From the NCBI GenBank assembly GCA_019637095.1, contig JAHBWG010000015.1, positions 54,004 to 118,003 of the forward strand: a DNA stretch of 64,000 nt, read 5' to 3'. Source of the stretch: Sandaracinaceae bacterium. GTDB lineage: Bacteria > Myxococcota_A > Polyangia > Polyangiales > Sandaracinaceae. Of this stretch, positions 25,886 through 34,611 are shown piece after piece; the first letter of the stretch is position 1; every line of letters begins with the position of its first letter. Position numbers and translations under genes: made by a program. Under the pieces are notes generated by a model. The model was not told where the DNA came from. It saw only the letters and a list, made by a program, of their open reading frames with translations, and made no database searches.

Positions 25886-26514
25886 GCGCTCCTCCACACG
25901 GCGTAGAGCGCGACGAGGGTCAGGGCGAGGATGGCCAGCAGCACGACGCGCCCCTTGCGCGCGAGCCGGCGCGTGCGGGCGTCGCGCGCCTCGGGCCTCC
26001 CCGCCGCGTCGCGCCCCGTGCCGTGGGCGGGGACGCAGCGCGCGAGCAGCGCACGCACGCGCTCGCGCGCCTCGTCGTCGCCGAAGGCCGCCTTGGGCCA
26101 GACGTCCGTGATCGTGCTCGCGCCCACGAGCGCGAACAGGCGCGGCGTCTCGAGCCAGCCATCGACGCGCGACCACGCGCGCCGCGTCTCGAGCAGCTCC
26201 GCGGACAGCCGGACCTCGTCCTCGGTGAGCGCGACCCGCACCGCGTTCCAGGCCGCCGGGCGCGCCGCGAACGCGCGCCGCGCGAGCCAGCCCGACTGTC
26301 GCGGCGCGAGCCACGCGGCGAGGAGCGCGACCGGCACGACGAGCACCCACGCGCCGGGCGGGAACGGCCAGCTCAGCGCGACGAGCGCGGCCGCCGCCAC
26401 GGCGAGCACCACGAGGGCGCGGCGCAGGACGCGGCCGCCCTTCTGGCCGGACGCTTCGAACGCCTCGACGTAGTCGTCCTCGGTGACCTCGACGTCGGCC
26501 TCGACCGGCTCCAT
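25882..26514 (-). CDS. YcxB-like membrane protein (B)
   Basis: 210 residues from ATG 26514. Acidic N-terminus, two membrane segments (about 33-70), then the same domain pattern as its neighbour (RRAWSRVDGWLETPRLFALV, TDVWPKAAFGDDEARERVRA). The final hydrophobic stretch (VVLLAILALTLVALYAVW) gives three membrane segments as in protein A. It is the first gene of a two-gene operon with A. A third relative is at 30016-30681, 4 kb away on the other strand. Confidence 0.7.
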   Translation of the reverse strand: MEPVEADVEVTEDDYVEAFEASGQKGGRVLRRALVVLAVAAAALVALSWPFPPGAWVLVVPVALLAAWLAPRQSGWLARRAFAARPAAWNAVRVALTEDEVRLSAELLETRRAWSRVDGWLETPRLFALVGASTITDVWPKAAFGDDEARERVRALLARCVPAHGTGRDAAGRPEARDARTRRLARKGRVVLLAILALTLVALYAVWRSA

Positions 26515-26562
26515 CGCGCGGATCTTCTACGCCCGCGCAGCCCAGAAAGCTCCCGCGGGCGC

Positions 26563-28572
26563 TCAGGGCGTGACGAGCACGATCCGGTCGCGCGGCGGAG
26601 ACGCCACGGGCGAGTGAGCCGCGAGGTACGCGGTGAGCGGGTCGAGGTCGAGCGGGCCGGGGCTCCGATCGGTCCCCTCGCGCAGCATCGTGAAGCCATC
26701 GCCGCCGTCGGCGAGGAAGTTGTTCGCGGTGACGCGGTAGCTCGCGGCGAGCTCGAGGGGCGCGCCGTCGATGGTGATCGAGGCCGGGTCGATGCGCGCG
26801 CCGACGGGGCGCCCCGGGCTCCACGCGTAGCGCAGCGTGCGCGAGGGCGCGAGGATCATCTGCCGCTCGACGCCGTCGGAGACCGACCACTGCTGCTCGA
26901 GCAGCGCATGCAGCTGCGCGCCGGTCAGCGTCACCGTCATCAGCGTGTTGCCGAACGGCTGCACGGCGAACGCCTCGCCGTAGGTGACCTCGCCCGGCGC
27001 CTCGCCGCCGCTGACCTGCGCGTGCACGAGGTCGGCGCGGATGCCGCCCGGGTTCATCAGCGCGAGGTGCGCGCCGCCGGCCTCGGGCGCCGAGGTCGCG
27101 GCGAGCTGCGCGTCGGCGATGAGGTTCCCGAGCGCCGACTCCCCGGCCGCGTTCGCCGCGCGGAGCACGTCGCTCCCGAGCACGCCGACGACGCGGTTCG
27201 CGAGCGGCGCGGCGATCTCCGCGTACCGAGCGATCAGCGCGGTCTGCCCTGCGTCGCGGGGCACGTCCCGCGTGACGATCACGTTGCGCGCGCTGCGCGA
27301 CACGATCGCGCCCGTGACCTCGTCGATCGTGAGATCGACGTCGGTGACGAGCCGCCCGGCGTGCGCGGCGCTCGTGACGAGCCGCCCGTCGATCTCGCAG
27401 AGGTGCGCCGCGTTGGTGTGCCCGGCGACCACGACCCCGATCGCCGGGTCGAGCCGGCGCACGATCTCGAAGAGCGGGCCGGAGGCGCCGACGCACTCGT
27501 CGTAGCGCCCGCTGACGAAGCCCCCCTCGTGGATGAGCACCACGATCGTCTCGATGCCAGCCGCGCGGATCTCGGGGACGAGCGCGTTGATCGTGTCGGC
27601 CTCGTCGTGGAACGTCAGGCCGCGCACCCCGGCCGCCGTCGTCACGGCGGGGGTGTTCTCGAGGGTCAGGCCGATGAAGGCGAGCCGCGCCGCCCCGAAG
27701 CGCCGCTCGGTCCACGCCGGGAAGATCGTCTCGCCGCTGGCGTCCTCGATCACGTTCGCGGCCAGGTACTCGAACGCCGCCCCCCCGAAGGGCGTTCCGT
27801 CCTGACAGCCGTCGACGGGATGACAGCCGCCGAACTGCATGCGGCGCAGCTCGTCGAGGCCCTCGTCGAGCTCGTGGTTGCCGATCGAGGCGACGGCGAG
27901 CTGCATGAGGTTCATCGACTCGATCGTGGGCTCGTCGTGGAAGAGCGCCGACAGGAGCGGGGTCGCGCCGATGAGGTCGCCCGCGGCGACGACCAGCGTG
28001 TTGGGGCTCTCGGCGCGCAGCCGCGCGAGGTGCGTCGCCATGAGCTCGGCGCCGCCCGCGTCCACCCGATCGACGGCGGGGTTCGGGCCCGTCTGGATGC
28101 GGCCCGAAGAGCCGCTCGGGGGCTCGAGGTTGCCGTGGAAGTCGTTGAACGCGAGGAGCTGGACGGGCACCTCGCCGCACGCGTAGGCGCCGGCGCGGGT
28201 GTAGTCGCGCATGCGGCGGAACGTCGCGGGGCCGACGTAGCGGATCGCGTCGAGCTCGGCGAGGTCGCGGATCCAGCGGTCGTCGTCGGTCCCCTCGACG
28301 CCGTCGGGCCCGGCGCGGAAGGCGACGATCGCGCGCGCCGCCGACGCGCTCAGCCGGGCGGTCAGGTCGAGCTCGTCGAGGCTCGCGAGGTTCGCGAGCT
28401 TGAGCACCGCGCAGGCCTCGGGCGTTCGATCGCGCACCCCGAACGCGTCGGCCGTGCCCGCGATCGTGAAGTCGTCGTCGGGACCGTCCTCGGCCTCGAG
28501 GTCCGCGTCCACGCCGCAGCCGGCGAGCACCACCACCGCGAGCGCCACCGTGCTCACGCGCGTCCAACCCAT
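26563..28572 (-). CDS. 5'-nucleotidase/UshA-family metallophosphatase lipoprotein
   Basis: 669 residues from ATG 28572 (GGAGG 8 bases upstream; an upstream ATG 28683 precedes the signal peptide by too much). Lipobox VLAGC (Cys19). Residues 54-125 look like a ComEA-type helix-hairpin-helix module (LANLASLDELD, then ELDAIRYVGPATFRRMRDY), unusual in this family. Then comes the metallophosphatase domain: FNDFHGN (142-148), GDLIG, SIGNHELDEG, LIHEGG and AGHTNAAH. A C-terminal 5'-nucleotidase domain follows (ALGNLIADAQL, MNPGGIRADL, VQPFGNTL, NNFLADGGDGF). It is expected to hydrolyse nucleotides or nucleotide sugars at the cell surface or in the periplasm. It is monocistronic. Confidence 0.9.
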   Translation of the reverse strand: MGWTRVSTVALAVVVLAGCGVDADLEAEDGPDDDFTIAGTADAFGVRDRTPEACAVLKLANLASLDELDLTARLSASAARAIVAFRAGPDGVEGTDDDRWIRDLAELDAIRYVGPATFRRMRDYTRAGAYACGEVPVQLLAFNDFHGNLEPPSGSSGRIQTGPNPAVDRVDAGGAELMATHLARLRAESPNTLVVAAGDLIGATPLLSALFHDEPTIESMNLMQLAVASIGNHELDEGLDELRRMQFGGCHPVDGCQDGTPFGGAAFEYLAANVIEDASGETIFPAWTERRFGAARLAFIGLTLENTPAVTTAAGVRGLTFHDEADTINALVPEIRAAGIETIVVLIHEGGFVSGRYDECVGASGPLFEIVRRLDPAIGVVVAGHTNAAHLCEIDGRLVTSAAHAGRLVTDVDLTIDEVTGAIVSRSARNVIVTRDVPRDAGQTALIARYAEIAAPLANRVVGVLGSDVLRAANAAGESALGNLIADAQLAATSAPEAGGAHLALMNPGGIRADLVHAQVSGGEAPGEVTYGEAFAVQPFGNTLMTVTLTGAQLHALLEQQWSVSDGVERQMILAPSRTLRYAWSPGRPVGARIDPASITIDGAPLELAASYRVTANNFLADGGDGFTMLREGTDRSPGPLDLDPLTAYLAAHSPVASPPRDRIVLVTP

Positions 28573-28772
28573 GTCCAGCACCTCCGAAGGAGCTCGATAG
28601 CACGCGCCGGGCCGCCCCTTCGGCGCGAGCGAGCAGGGCGCGGTGTCACCCCCCGAGCTGATGACGCGGGGCTCCATGGCCACCCGAGGCGCCAGCGGCG
28701 AAGCGCTTGCCGAGCGCCCCGCAGTTGCGGCATGAGCGATCCAGCGCCTCTCGCCGCTCGTAGGAGTCTCCC

Positions 28773-29939
28773 ATGCGTCACGCCGCCGTCGCCTCGCTCT
28801 TGCTCGTCCTGGCCGCCTGCGAGGGCGAGCCCACGTACACCGACGGCCTCCCCCGCCGCCCGCCGGGCGGCGAGTGGATCGAGGTCGCCCCGGGCGGCGA
28901 CACGATCTGCTCGCGCGGCACGGACTACCGCTTCTACGTGCGCGGGGGCGACCCGCGCCGCGTGATCGTCGACTTCCAAGGCGGCGGCGCGTGCTGGAAC
29001 GCCTCGACCTGCTCGGCGGCGGACGCCCTCTTCAACGACCGCGTCGGCGGCCTCGGCGCGTTCCTCGGCTTCCTCGGCAGCGGCGTGCTCGGCGGGATCT
29101 TCGATCCGAACGGCGACTTCGCGGACTGGACGATCGTGCACGTGCCCTACTGCACGGGCGACATCCACTGGGGCAACGCGCGCGTCGAGTACGGGCCCGG
29201 CGTCACGATCGAGCACCGCGGCTACGTCAACGCGAGCGCCGCGCTCGCGTGGGTCTACTCGCGCTACCCCGACCCCGAGCGCGTGTTCGTCTCGGGGTGC
29301 AGCGCCGGCGCGTACGGCGCGGCCCTCCACTCGGCGTACATCGCCGACCACTACCCCAGCGCCTCGGTCGCCGTGCTCGCGGACGGCGGCGCGGGCATCG
29401 TCACCGACGACTTCCTCACGGAGTCGCTCCCGAACTGGAACGCGCAACCCGGCTTGCCCCCCTTCATCGAGGCGCTCCAGCGCCCGCTCGACGAGCTGTC
29501 GCTGCCCGACCTCTACATCGGCATCGGGCGGCACTTCCCGTCGCTGCGCATGGCGCAGACGGGGACCAACTGGGACAAGGACCAGATCTTCTACTTCGTC
29601 GCGATGGGCGGGTCCGCCGCGGAGTGGTCGAGCCGTTACCGCACGAGCCTCGCGCGCATCGAGGCGGCGGTCCCCAACTTCCGCGCGTACGTGCCGCCCG
29701 GCTCGGTCCACTGCGCCACGCCCTACCCCTATTTCCAGGAGCGCGAGGTGAACGGCGTGCGGCTCGCCGACTGGACGCGCCGGCTCGCCGAGGAGGACGC
29801 CGCGCCGCCGACCGTCGCGTGCGAGGGCGAGGGCTGCTGCTCCGATCCCGTCTGCGACGCGTGCCTCGCCGGCGACACGCGCGCGCACTGCGGCTTCTGC
29901 GACACCTGGATCCCCGGCTACGCCACCGAGTGCCCCTGA
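28773..29939 (+). CDS. pectin-acetylesterase-like secreted lipoprotein
   Basis: 388 residues. Lipobox VLAAC (Cys16). The alpha/beta-hydrolase core has an oxyanion-type FQGGGACW (68-75), a nucleophile elbow GCSAGAYG (175-182, Ser177), YCTGDIHWGN and a late SVHC that can supply the histidine. This is the plant/bacterial pectin acetylesterase (PAE/Notum-like) pattern. A 50-residue cysteine-rich tail (CEGEGCCSDPVCDACLAG..) is typical of secreted myxobacterial proteins. The substrate is unknown: pectin, other acetylated polysaccharide or a lipidated protein. It is divergent from the 5'-nucleotidase gene across a 200-bp gap. Confidence 0.8.
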   Translation: MRHAAVASLLLVLAACEGEPTYTDGLPRRPPGGEWIEVAPGGDTICSRGTDYRFYVRGGDPRRVIVDFQGGGACWNASTCSAADALFNDRVGGLGAFLGFLGSGVLGGIFDPNGDFADWTIVHVPYCTGDIHWGNARVEYGPGVTIEHRGYVNASAALAWVYSRYPDPERVFVSGCSAGAYGAALHSAYIADHYPSASVAVLADGGAGIVTDDFLTESLPNWNAQPGLPPFIEALQRPLDELSLPDLYIGIGRHFPSLRMAQTGTNWDKDQIFYFVAMGGSAAEWSSRYRTSLARIEAAVPNFRAYVPPGSVHCATPYPYFQEREVNGVRLADWTRRLAEEDAAPPTVACEGEGCCSDPVCDACLAGDTRAHCGFCDTWIPGYATECP

Positions 29940-30015
29940 GCGCCCGACGCGGGTCGCGCGGCGACCCGCAGCGACGTTTGCTGCCTCGCGGCCGACGAGC
30001 TACCACGGGCTCGCG

Positions 30016-30681
30016 ATGACGCGGGGGCCGAGCGAGGGGGACGCCGACACCGACGCGGGTCGAGTGATCGTCGCGGGGGTCACGCGCCTGGAGGCCAGTG
30101 ACTTCGTGGCGGCCCACCGTGACGTCCCCGCGCTCCGCGCGGCGAGGAGGAAGGCCGCGATCCTGCCTGGGCTCTTCGTCGCCGGGGCGCTCCTCTTCCT
30201 CGTGACCGGGCTCGCGCAAGGCTCGGTGTCGCTGCTGATCACCGCGGCGTTCGTCGGCACGCTCGCGGCGGTGTCCGGCCGCCGCACGGCGCAGCAGCCG
30301 GTGCTGGCGTGGCGCGCGATCGAGGAGTGGCAACGCCAGCTCCGCGTCGAGATCACCGAGCGGCGCCTGCGCCTGCGCACCGAGCGCACGCAGAGCGAGG
30401 CCGACTGGGGGCTCTTCGCGGGCTGGCTGGAGGGGCCCGAGGCCTTCTACCTCGAGCAAGCGGGGGCGCAGTTCCAGATCGTGCCCAAGCGCGCGTTCGA
30501 GAACGAGGCGGAGCTCGCGCTCGTGCGCGAGACGCTCGCGCGCCACGTGCGCGACCGCCCCGAGCTGCGCGGCTCGCGCGGCGCCGCGCGCTCGTGGCGC
30601 CCTCTCCGGGTCCTGCTCCTCTGGGTGGTCCTCGTCCTCGCCTTCGCGGTCGTCTACGACGTAATGGTCGACACGCCCTGA
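30016..30681 (+). CDS. YcxB-like membrane protein (C)
   Basis: 221 residues. Two hydrophobic segments (about residues 52-88: ILPGLFVAGALLFLVTGL, LLITAAFVGTLAAVSG), a soluble domain containing EADWGLFAGWLEGPEAFYLE and QFQIVPKRAFENEAELALV, the clearest YcxB-like signature of the three in this window, and a C-terminal membrane helix (VLLLWVVLVLAFAVVYDV). Function unknown. It stands alone between the PAE-like and DinB genes. Confidence 0.75.
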   Translation: MTRGPSEGDADTDAGRVIVAGVTRLEASDFVAAHRDVPALRAARRKAAILPGLFVAGALLFLVTGLAQGSVSLLITAAFVGTLAAVSGRRTAQQPVLAWRAIEEWQRQLRVEITERRLRLRTERTQSEADWGLFAGWLEGPEAFYLEQAGAQFQIVPKRAFENEAELALVRETLARHVRDRPELRGSRGAARSWRPLRVLLLWVVLVLAFAVVYDVMVDTP

Positions 30682-30785
30682 CGGGCGCGATCCGCGAGGG
30701 GCGCGTGGCCGGCCGCGAGCGCGGCGACCGACGCGTGCGCACGCACCACTTGTCCACGTCGAGCGCGGCTCTACGCTGCGCGGCG

Positions 30786-31316
30786 ATGATCAGCCTCGAC
30801 TGGGTCCGCGCGCTCGCGCGTTACAACCGCTGGATGAACGACAAGCTCTACGCGCTCGCGGCGGCGCTCGGCGACGAAGAGCGCAAGCGCGACGCCGGCG
30901 CGTTCTTCTCGTCGATCCACGGGACGTTCAATCACCTCCTCGTCGCCGACCGGATCTGGCTCGCGCGCTTCGAGGGCGTGACCGCCCCCGACGGCGCGAT
31001 GGGCCCGCAGGGGATCCGCTCGCTCGATCAGGAGCTCTACGCCGACTTCGACGAGCTGCGCCGGGAGCGCGCGCTCACCGACGACGCGCTCTCTGCGTGG
31101 GTCTCGGAGCTCACCGACGCGCGGCTCGCCGCGCCGCTCGTGTTCACGCGCCGCGGGCAACCGCAGACGGCGCCGCTCTGGTGGTCGGTCGCCCACCTCT
31201 TCAACCACCAGACCCACCATCGCGGCCAGATCACGACGTTGCTCACGCAACGAGGCCACGACCCCGGCGTGACCGACCTGGTCGCGATGCTCCGCGACGA
31301 GCGCGCGCGCGAATGA
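30786..31316 (+). CDS. DinB-family protein
   Basis: 176 residues from ATG 30786. The first helix (WVRALARYNRWMNDKLYALA) and the GTFNHLLVADRIWL helix carry His50. A later HLFNHQTHHRGQITTLL supplies His141 and His145, completing the DinB metal-binding triad. These four-helix proteins include thiol-dependent transferases (bacillithiol or mycothiol type) and proteins of unknown role; the substrate cannot be inferred. It is convergent with the cardiolipin synthase gene, with 40 bp between. Confidence 0.9.
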   Translation: MISLDWVRALARYNRWMNDKLYALAAALGDEERKRDAGAFFSSIHGTFNHLLVADRIWLARFEGVTAPDGAMGPQGIRSLDQELYADFDELRRERALTDDALSAWVSELTDARLAAPLVFTRRGQPQTAPLWWSVAHLFNHQTHHRGQITTLLTQRGHDPGVTDLVAMLRDERARE

Positions 31317-31356
31317 GCGACGGCGGCACTCGGTCCGCCGCGACTCGCGTGGCCGA

Positions 31357-32799
31357 TCACAGCAGCGGGCTGAAGAGGCGCGCGGTGCTCGAGTAGAGGC
31401 GCCGGTGCAGGGGCGCCCTGCGCATCGCGGAGAGCGTGACGCGCCGCGAGCGCTCGAGGTCCTCGCGGAGCTTCTGCGAGAGGGCGTCGGCGACGCGCGG
31501 ATCGTGGATCGCGACCACGACCTCGAAGTTCAGGCGGAAGCTCCGCGTGTCGGTGTTCGCGGTGCCGATCACCGCGAGATCGTCGACGACGAGCGTCTTG
31601 GCGTGCAGGACCGGCGGATCGCGGTGCTCGTAGATCTTCACGCCGGCCTCGAGCAGCTCCGGGTAGTACGAGCGCGCGGCGGCCGCGACGAAGGGCGCGT
31701 CGCCGCCCTCGGGGACGAGCACGGTGACGTCGACGCCGCCGAGCGCCGCGCTCATGAGCGCGCTCAGCATCGTCTCGTCGGGCACGAAGTACGGCGTCGT
31801 CAGCTCGACGCGCCGCACCGCCGCCGCGATCGAGGTGAAGAAGAGCTTGTGGATCGCGTCGAGGCCCTCGTCGGGGCCGCTCGAGACGACCTGCACGAGG
31901 TAGTCGCCCGAGGCGAACGGCCCGATGTCGGGCAGGTACTCGTCGACCTCGGGCGCGTCACCGCCGGCGTAGTGCCAGTCCTCGAAGAACACCACCTGCA
32001 GGCCCTTCACGCCGGGGCCGCGCAGCTCGACGTGCGTGTCGCGCCACGCGGCGTCGCCGGAGACCTCGCGCGAGTGCACGTCGGCCACGTTCATCCCGCC
32101 GGTGAACCCGACCTCGCCGTCGATCACGGCGATCTTGCGGTGCGTCCGGAAGTTCACCATGCGCGGCCGCCACCTCAAGAGCGTCAGCTCGTTGAAGCGC
32201 CGCACCTGCCCGCCGGCCTCGCGCAGCGGCGCCCAGAAGCGATCGTGCGCCTTGTTCGAGCCGAACCCGTCGACGAGCACGCGCACCTCGACGCCGCCCT
32301 TCGCGCGCTCGATGAGCCGGTCGCGCAGCCGCGTGCCCACGCGATCCGGCTCCCAGATGTAGTACTCGAGGTGGATGTGCCGCTTGGCCTCGGCGATCGC
32401 GCGCTCGAGCGCGGCGTACTTCGCGTCACCGTCGTAGTGCACGACGAGGTCGGCGCGCCGCGGCTGGCCGGCGCGCCCCACCGTGCGCTCGAGCATCCGC
32501 ACGAGCTGCGAGCCCAGGCGCGGCTCCTCGCTCGGGTGCGAGTCCACGCGCGTCGTGCGCATCACCGCGTCGAGCGCGCGCGCGCGGCGCTTCTTGCGCC
32601 GCTCGAACCGGCGCGGTCCGAAGACGACGTAGAGCAGGATCCCGAACAGCGGGAAGAACGCCAGGGCGAAGATCCACGCGAGCGTCGCGTGCGCCGAGCG
32701 GCGCTGCAGGATGATGTACGTCGCCGCGACGAGCACCCACGCGATCTCGAGCGGAGGCGCGCTCACGGCGACGAGCCACCAGAAGTCCTCGCCCAGCAC
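31357..32799 (-). CDS. cls: cardiolipin synthase (phospholipase D family)
   Basis: 480 residues from GTG 32799, the usual length for bacterial Cls. Two N-terminal membrane helices (about 12-31 and 40-60, ending FGPRRFERRKKRR) are followed by two PLD domains with HKD motifs: HRKIAVIDG (220-228) and HAKTLVVDD (399-407), each followed by the expected GGMN or GTAN. It would make cardiolipin from two phosphatidylglycerols at the inner membrane. The gene stands alone; a LysR gene ends 70 bp upstream on the same strand. Confidence 0.92.
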   Translation of the reverse strand: MLGEDFWWLVAVSAPPLEIAWVLVAATYIILQRRSAHATLAWIFALAFFPLFGILLYVVFGPRRFERRKKRRARALDAVMRTTRVDSHPSEEPRLGSQLVRMLERTVGRAGQPRRADLVVHYDGDAKYAALERAIAEAKRHIHLEYYIWEPDRVGTRLRDRLIERAKGGVEVRVLVDGFGSNKAHDRFWAPLREAGGQVRRFNELTLLRWRPRMVNFRTHRKIAVIDGEVGFTGGMNVADVHSREVSGDAAWRDTHVELRGPGVKGLQVVFFEDWHYAGGDAPEVDEYLPDIGPFASGDYLVQVVSSGPDEGLDAIHKLFFTSIAAAVRRVELTTPYFVPDETMLSALMSAALGGVDVTVLVPEGGDAPFVAAAARSYYPELLEAGVKIYEHRDPPVLHAKTLVVDDLAVIGTANTDTRSFRLNFEVVVAIHDPRVADALSQKLREDLERSRRVTLSAMRRAPLHRRLYSSTARLFSPLL

Positions 32800-32869
32800 G
32801 GCGCGATGATGGCACGGCCCCGCCGCCGGCGCGGGCTTCGCGGGCGCGAGGCGCCGCCGAGCGCGGCCG

Positions 32870-33787
32870 TCACCTCGCGGGGCGCGGCAGCGGACACGCG
32901 GCGCGGATCGCCTCGAGCAGGAGCGGCGCGATCCCATCCAGCGCGGGGGCCCACGCGAGGCGCCAGCGCCGACGGAGCGGGCCCTTGCGCAGCCGGCGAG
33001 CGACGAGGCCGGGGGCAGGCGCGTCGAGGTAGGGCGCGGCGACCCACTCCGAGAGGATCGCGATCCCGAGCCCCGCGCGCGCGAGCTCGATGATCGCCTC
33101 GGTCACCGCGATCCGCTCGACCTGCAGCCGCGGGCGCCGCGCGCCGAAGGCGAAGCGCACGAAGCGCGCGTCCTGGGTGCGGACGGTGGGGACGAGGAGC
33201 GGGTGGCGCGCGAGGTCGCGCGGCGCGAGCACGGGCGAGTCGGCGAGCGCGTGGTCGGTCGCGACGAGGAAGAGCAGCTCGTCGTCGGCCGCCGCCGTCG
33301 AGGCGAGCCCGGGCGGAACGCGCGAGGTGAGGAGCGCGGCGTCGATCGCGCCCTCGGCGAGCGCGTGCGCGGCGCGGACCGACTGCTCGACGGGCATCTC
33401 GAGGTGCACCGACGGCGCGCTCCGCCGGAGGCGGAGGACGACCTCGGCGAGCCAGGGGTAGGCCATGTGGCACTCGGCGACGAGGCGGACGCGGCGCGGC
33501 GCCGGCGGGGGCTCGCGCAGGCGCCGCTCGAGCCCGACCAGGTCGGCGAGCAGCCCCGGCGCCGCCTCGAGGAGCGCCTCGCCGGCCCGCGTCGGGACCA
33601 GACCCCGCGCCGTCCGCGAGAACAGCGGCACCCCGGCGTGGTCCTCGGCCACGGCCAGCGCGCGGCTCACCGCGGACTGCGTCAGGTGCAGCGTCCGCGC
33701 GGCCGCCGCGGTGGTGCCGGCGCCGCCCAGCGCGAGCACCACCCGCAGATCGCGCACGTCCAGGCGCGGGTCGTCATCGATGCGCAT
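32870..33787 (-). CDS. LysR-family regulator
   Basis: 305 residues. The N-terminal winged helix (DVRDLRVVLALGGAGTTAAA, LHLTQSAVSRALAVAEDHAG, VPLFSRTARGLVPT; about residues 9-70) is the standard LysR pattern, followed by a periplasmic-binding-like effector domain. It is divergent from a glutathione S-transferase gene across 79 bp that contain the palindrome GATGCG-TTGGA-CGCATC (33810-33826), so control of that gene and of itself is likely. The effector is not apparent. Confidence 0.9.
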   Translation of the reverse strand: MRIDDDPRLDVRDLRVVLALGGAGTTAAAARTLHLTQSAVSRALAVAEDHAGVPLFSRTARGLVPTRAGEALLEAAPGLLADLVGLERRLREPPPAPRRVRLVAECHMAYPWLAEVVLRLRRSAPSVHLEMPVEQSVRAAHALAEGAIDAALLTSRVPPGLASTAAADDELLFLVATDHALADSPVLAPRDLARHPLLVPTVRTQDARFVRFAFGARRPRLQVERIAVTEAIIELARAGLGIAILSEWVAAPYLDAPAPGLVARRLRKGPLRRRWRLAWAPALDGIAPLLLEAIRAACPLPRPAR

Positions 33788-33809
33788 CTCACATCGATCC
33801 TATGCGAAC

Positions 33810-33826
33810 GATGCGTTGGACGCATC
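33810..33826. promoter_or_regulatory. palindrome in the LysR/GST divergent promoter
   Basis: A perfect 6-bp inverted repeat with a 5-bp spacer, GATGCG-TTGGA-CGCATC, 23 bp from the LysR start and 41 bp from the GST start. This is the usual place for a LysR recognition site, though the T-N11-A consensus is only loosely met. Confidence 0.5.
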
Positions 33827-33866
33827 CAAAAGCGTCGACGAAGCTTCCGCGCAGGAGGACATCGAC

Positions 33867-34475
33867 ATGGAGCTCTACTTCGCCCCCATGACCTGCTCGC
33901 TCGCCACCCGCATCGCCCTCTACGAGGCGGGCGTCGACGCGACCTACGTACAGGTGGATCGGTTCACGAAGCAGCTCGCCGGCGGCGGGGACTACCGGGA
34001 GGTGCACCCGCTCGGCCTCGTCCCCGCCCTGCGGCTCGACGACGGGACCCTGCTCACGGAGACCGCCGCGATCCTGCAGCACGTCGCGGCGCTGCGTCCG
34101 GAGCGCCGCCTCGCGCCGACCACGGACGCCGGGCGCGCGCAGCTCCAGAGCTGGCTCAGCTTCGTGGGCGGCGAGCTCCACAAGGTGGTGTTCTACCCGC
34201 TCTTCCACCCCTCCTCGTCCGACGAGGTCAAGCGGCACGCCTGCGCACACGCGGCACTCCGGCTCTCGCACGTGGATCGGCACCTCGAGGGACGCGAGCA
34301 CCTGCTCGACGACTTCGGTGTGGCCGACGCCTACCTCTTCACGGTGCTCGGCTGGATGGTCGCGACGCCGCTCTCGCTCGATGACTACCCCGCCGCGAAG
34401 GCCTACCGCCGGCGGCTCGCCGAGCGCCCCGCCTTCGCGCGGGCGGTCGCACAGGAGCGGGCGCTCTACGCCTGA
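33867..34475 (+). CDS. glutathione S-transferase
   Basis: 202 residues from ATG 33867, with AGGAGG upstream. The N-terminal thioredoxin-like domain has the GST N-domain features: LYFAPMTCSLATRIALYEAG (residues 3-22, Ser12 as candidate catalytic residue), HPLGLVPAL with the cis-proline, and TETAAILQHVA. A helical C-domain includes DDFGVADAYLFTVLGWM, matching the conserved 'fsvADayL...l.W' box. It resembles the GstA/beta class. Probably controlled by the divergent LysR regulator. Confidence 0.92.
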   Translation: MELYFAPMTCSLATRIALYEAGVDATYVQVDRFTKQLAGGGDYREVHPLGLVPALRLDDGTLLTETAAILQHVAALRPERRLAPTTDAGRAQLQSWLSFVGGELHKVVFYPLFHPSSSDEVKRHACAHAALRLSHVDRHLEGREHLLDDFGVADAYLFTVLGWMVATPLSLDDYPAAKAYRRRLAERPAFARAVAQERALYA

Positions 34476-34517
34476 CGCGGGCGCGACGCTCGCGCGCTGC
34501 CGTCTGGTCGTTCGGGA

Positions 34518-34548
34518 CGAGAATGGCGAGATGACGAGGATCGTCCCC
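34518..34548 (+). repeat. 31-bp intergenic repeat, copy 1
   Basis: It matches 55096-55126 at 29 of 31 positions. It contains the inverted repeat GACGA-GGA-TCGTC and starts CGAGAATG. It lies 42 bp after the GST stop and just ahead of a terminator hairpin. Confidence 0.75.
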
Positions 34549-34582
34549 TCGCTCGCCCGCCGTTCCATCGCGGCGATGGGAG

Positions 34583-34605
34583 GGAGGGGTTGGAGCAACC
34601 CCTCC
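34583..34605. terminator. hairpin terminator between convergent genes
   Basis: GGAGGGGTTG-GAG-CAACCCCTCC is a perfect 10-bp stem with a 3-base loop. It sits between the GST gene (plus) and the zinc-ribbon gene (minus, ending at 34612) and can serve both. No clear U-tract follows, as is common at this GC content. It is related in sequence to the hairpins at 40584 and 52436. Confidence 0.7.
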
Positions 34606-34611
34606 GAAGAG

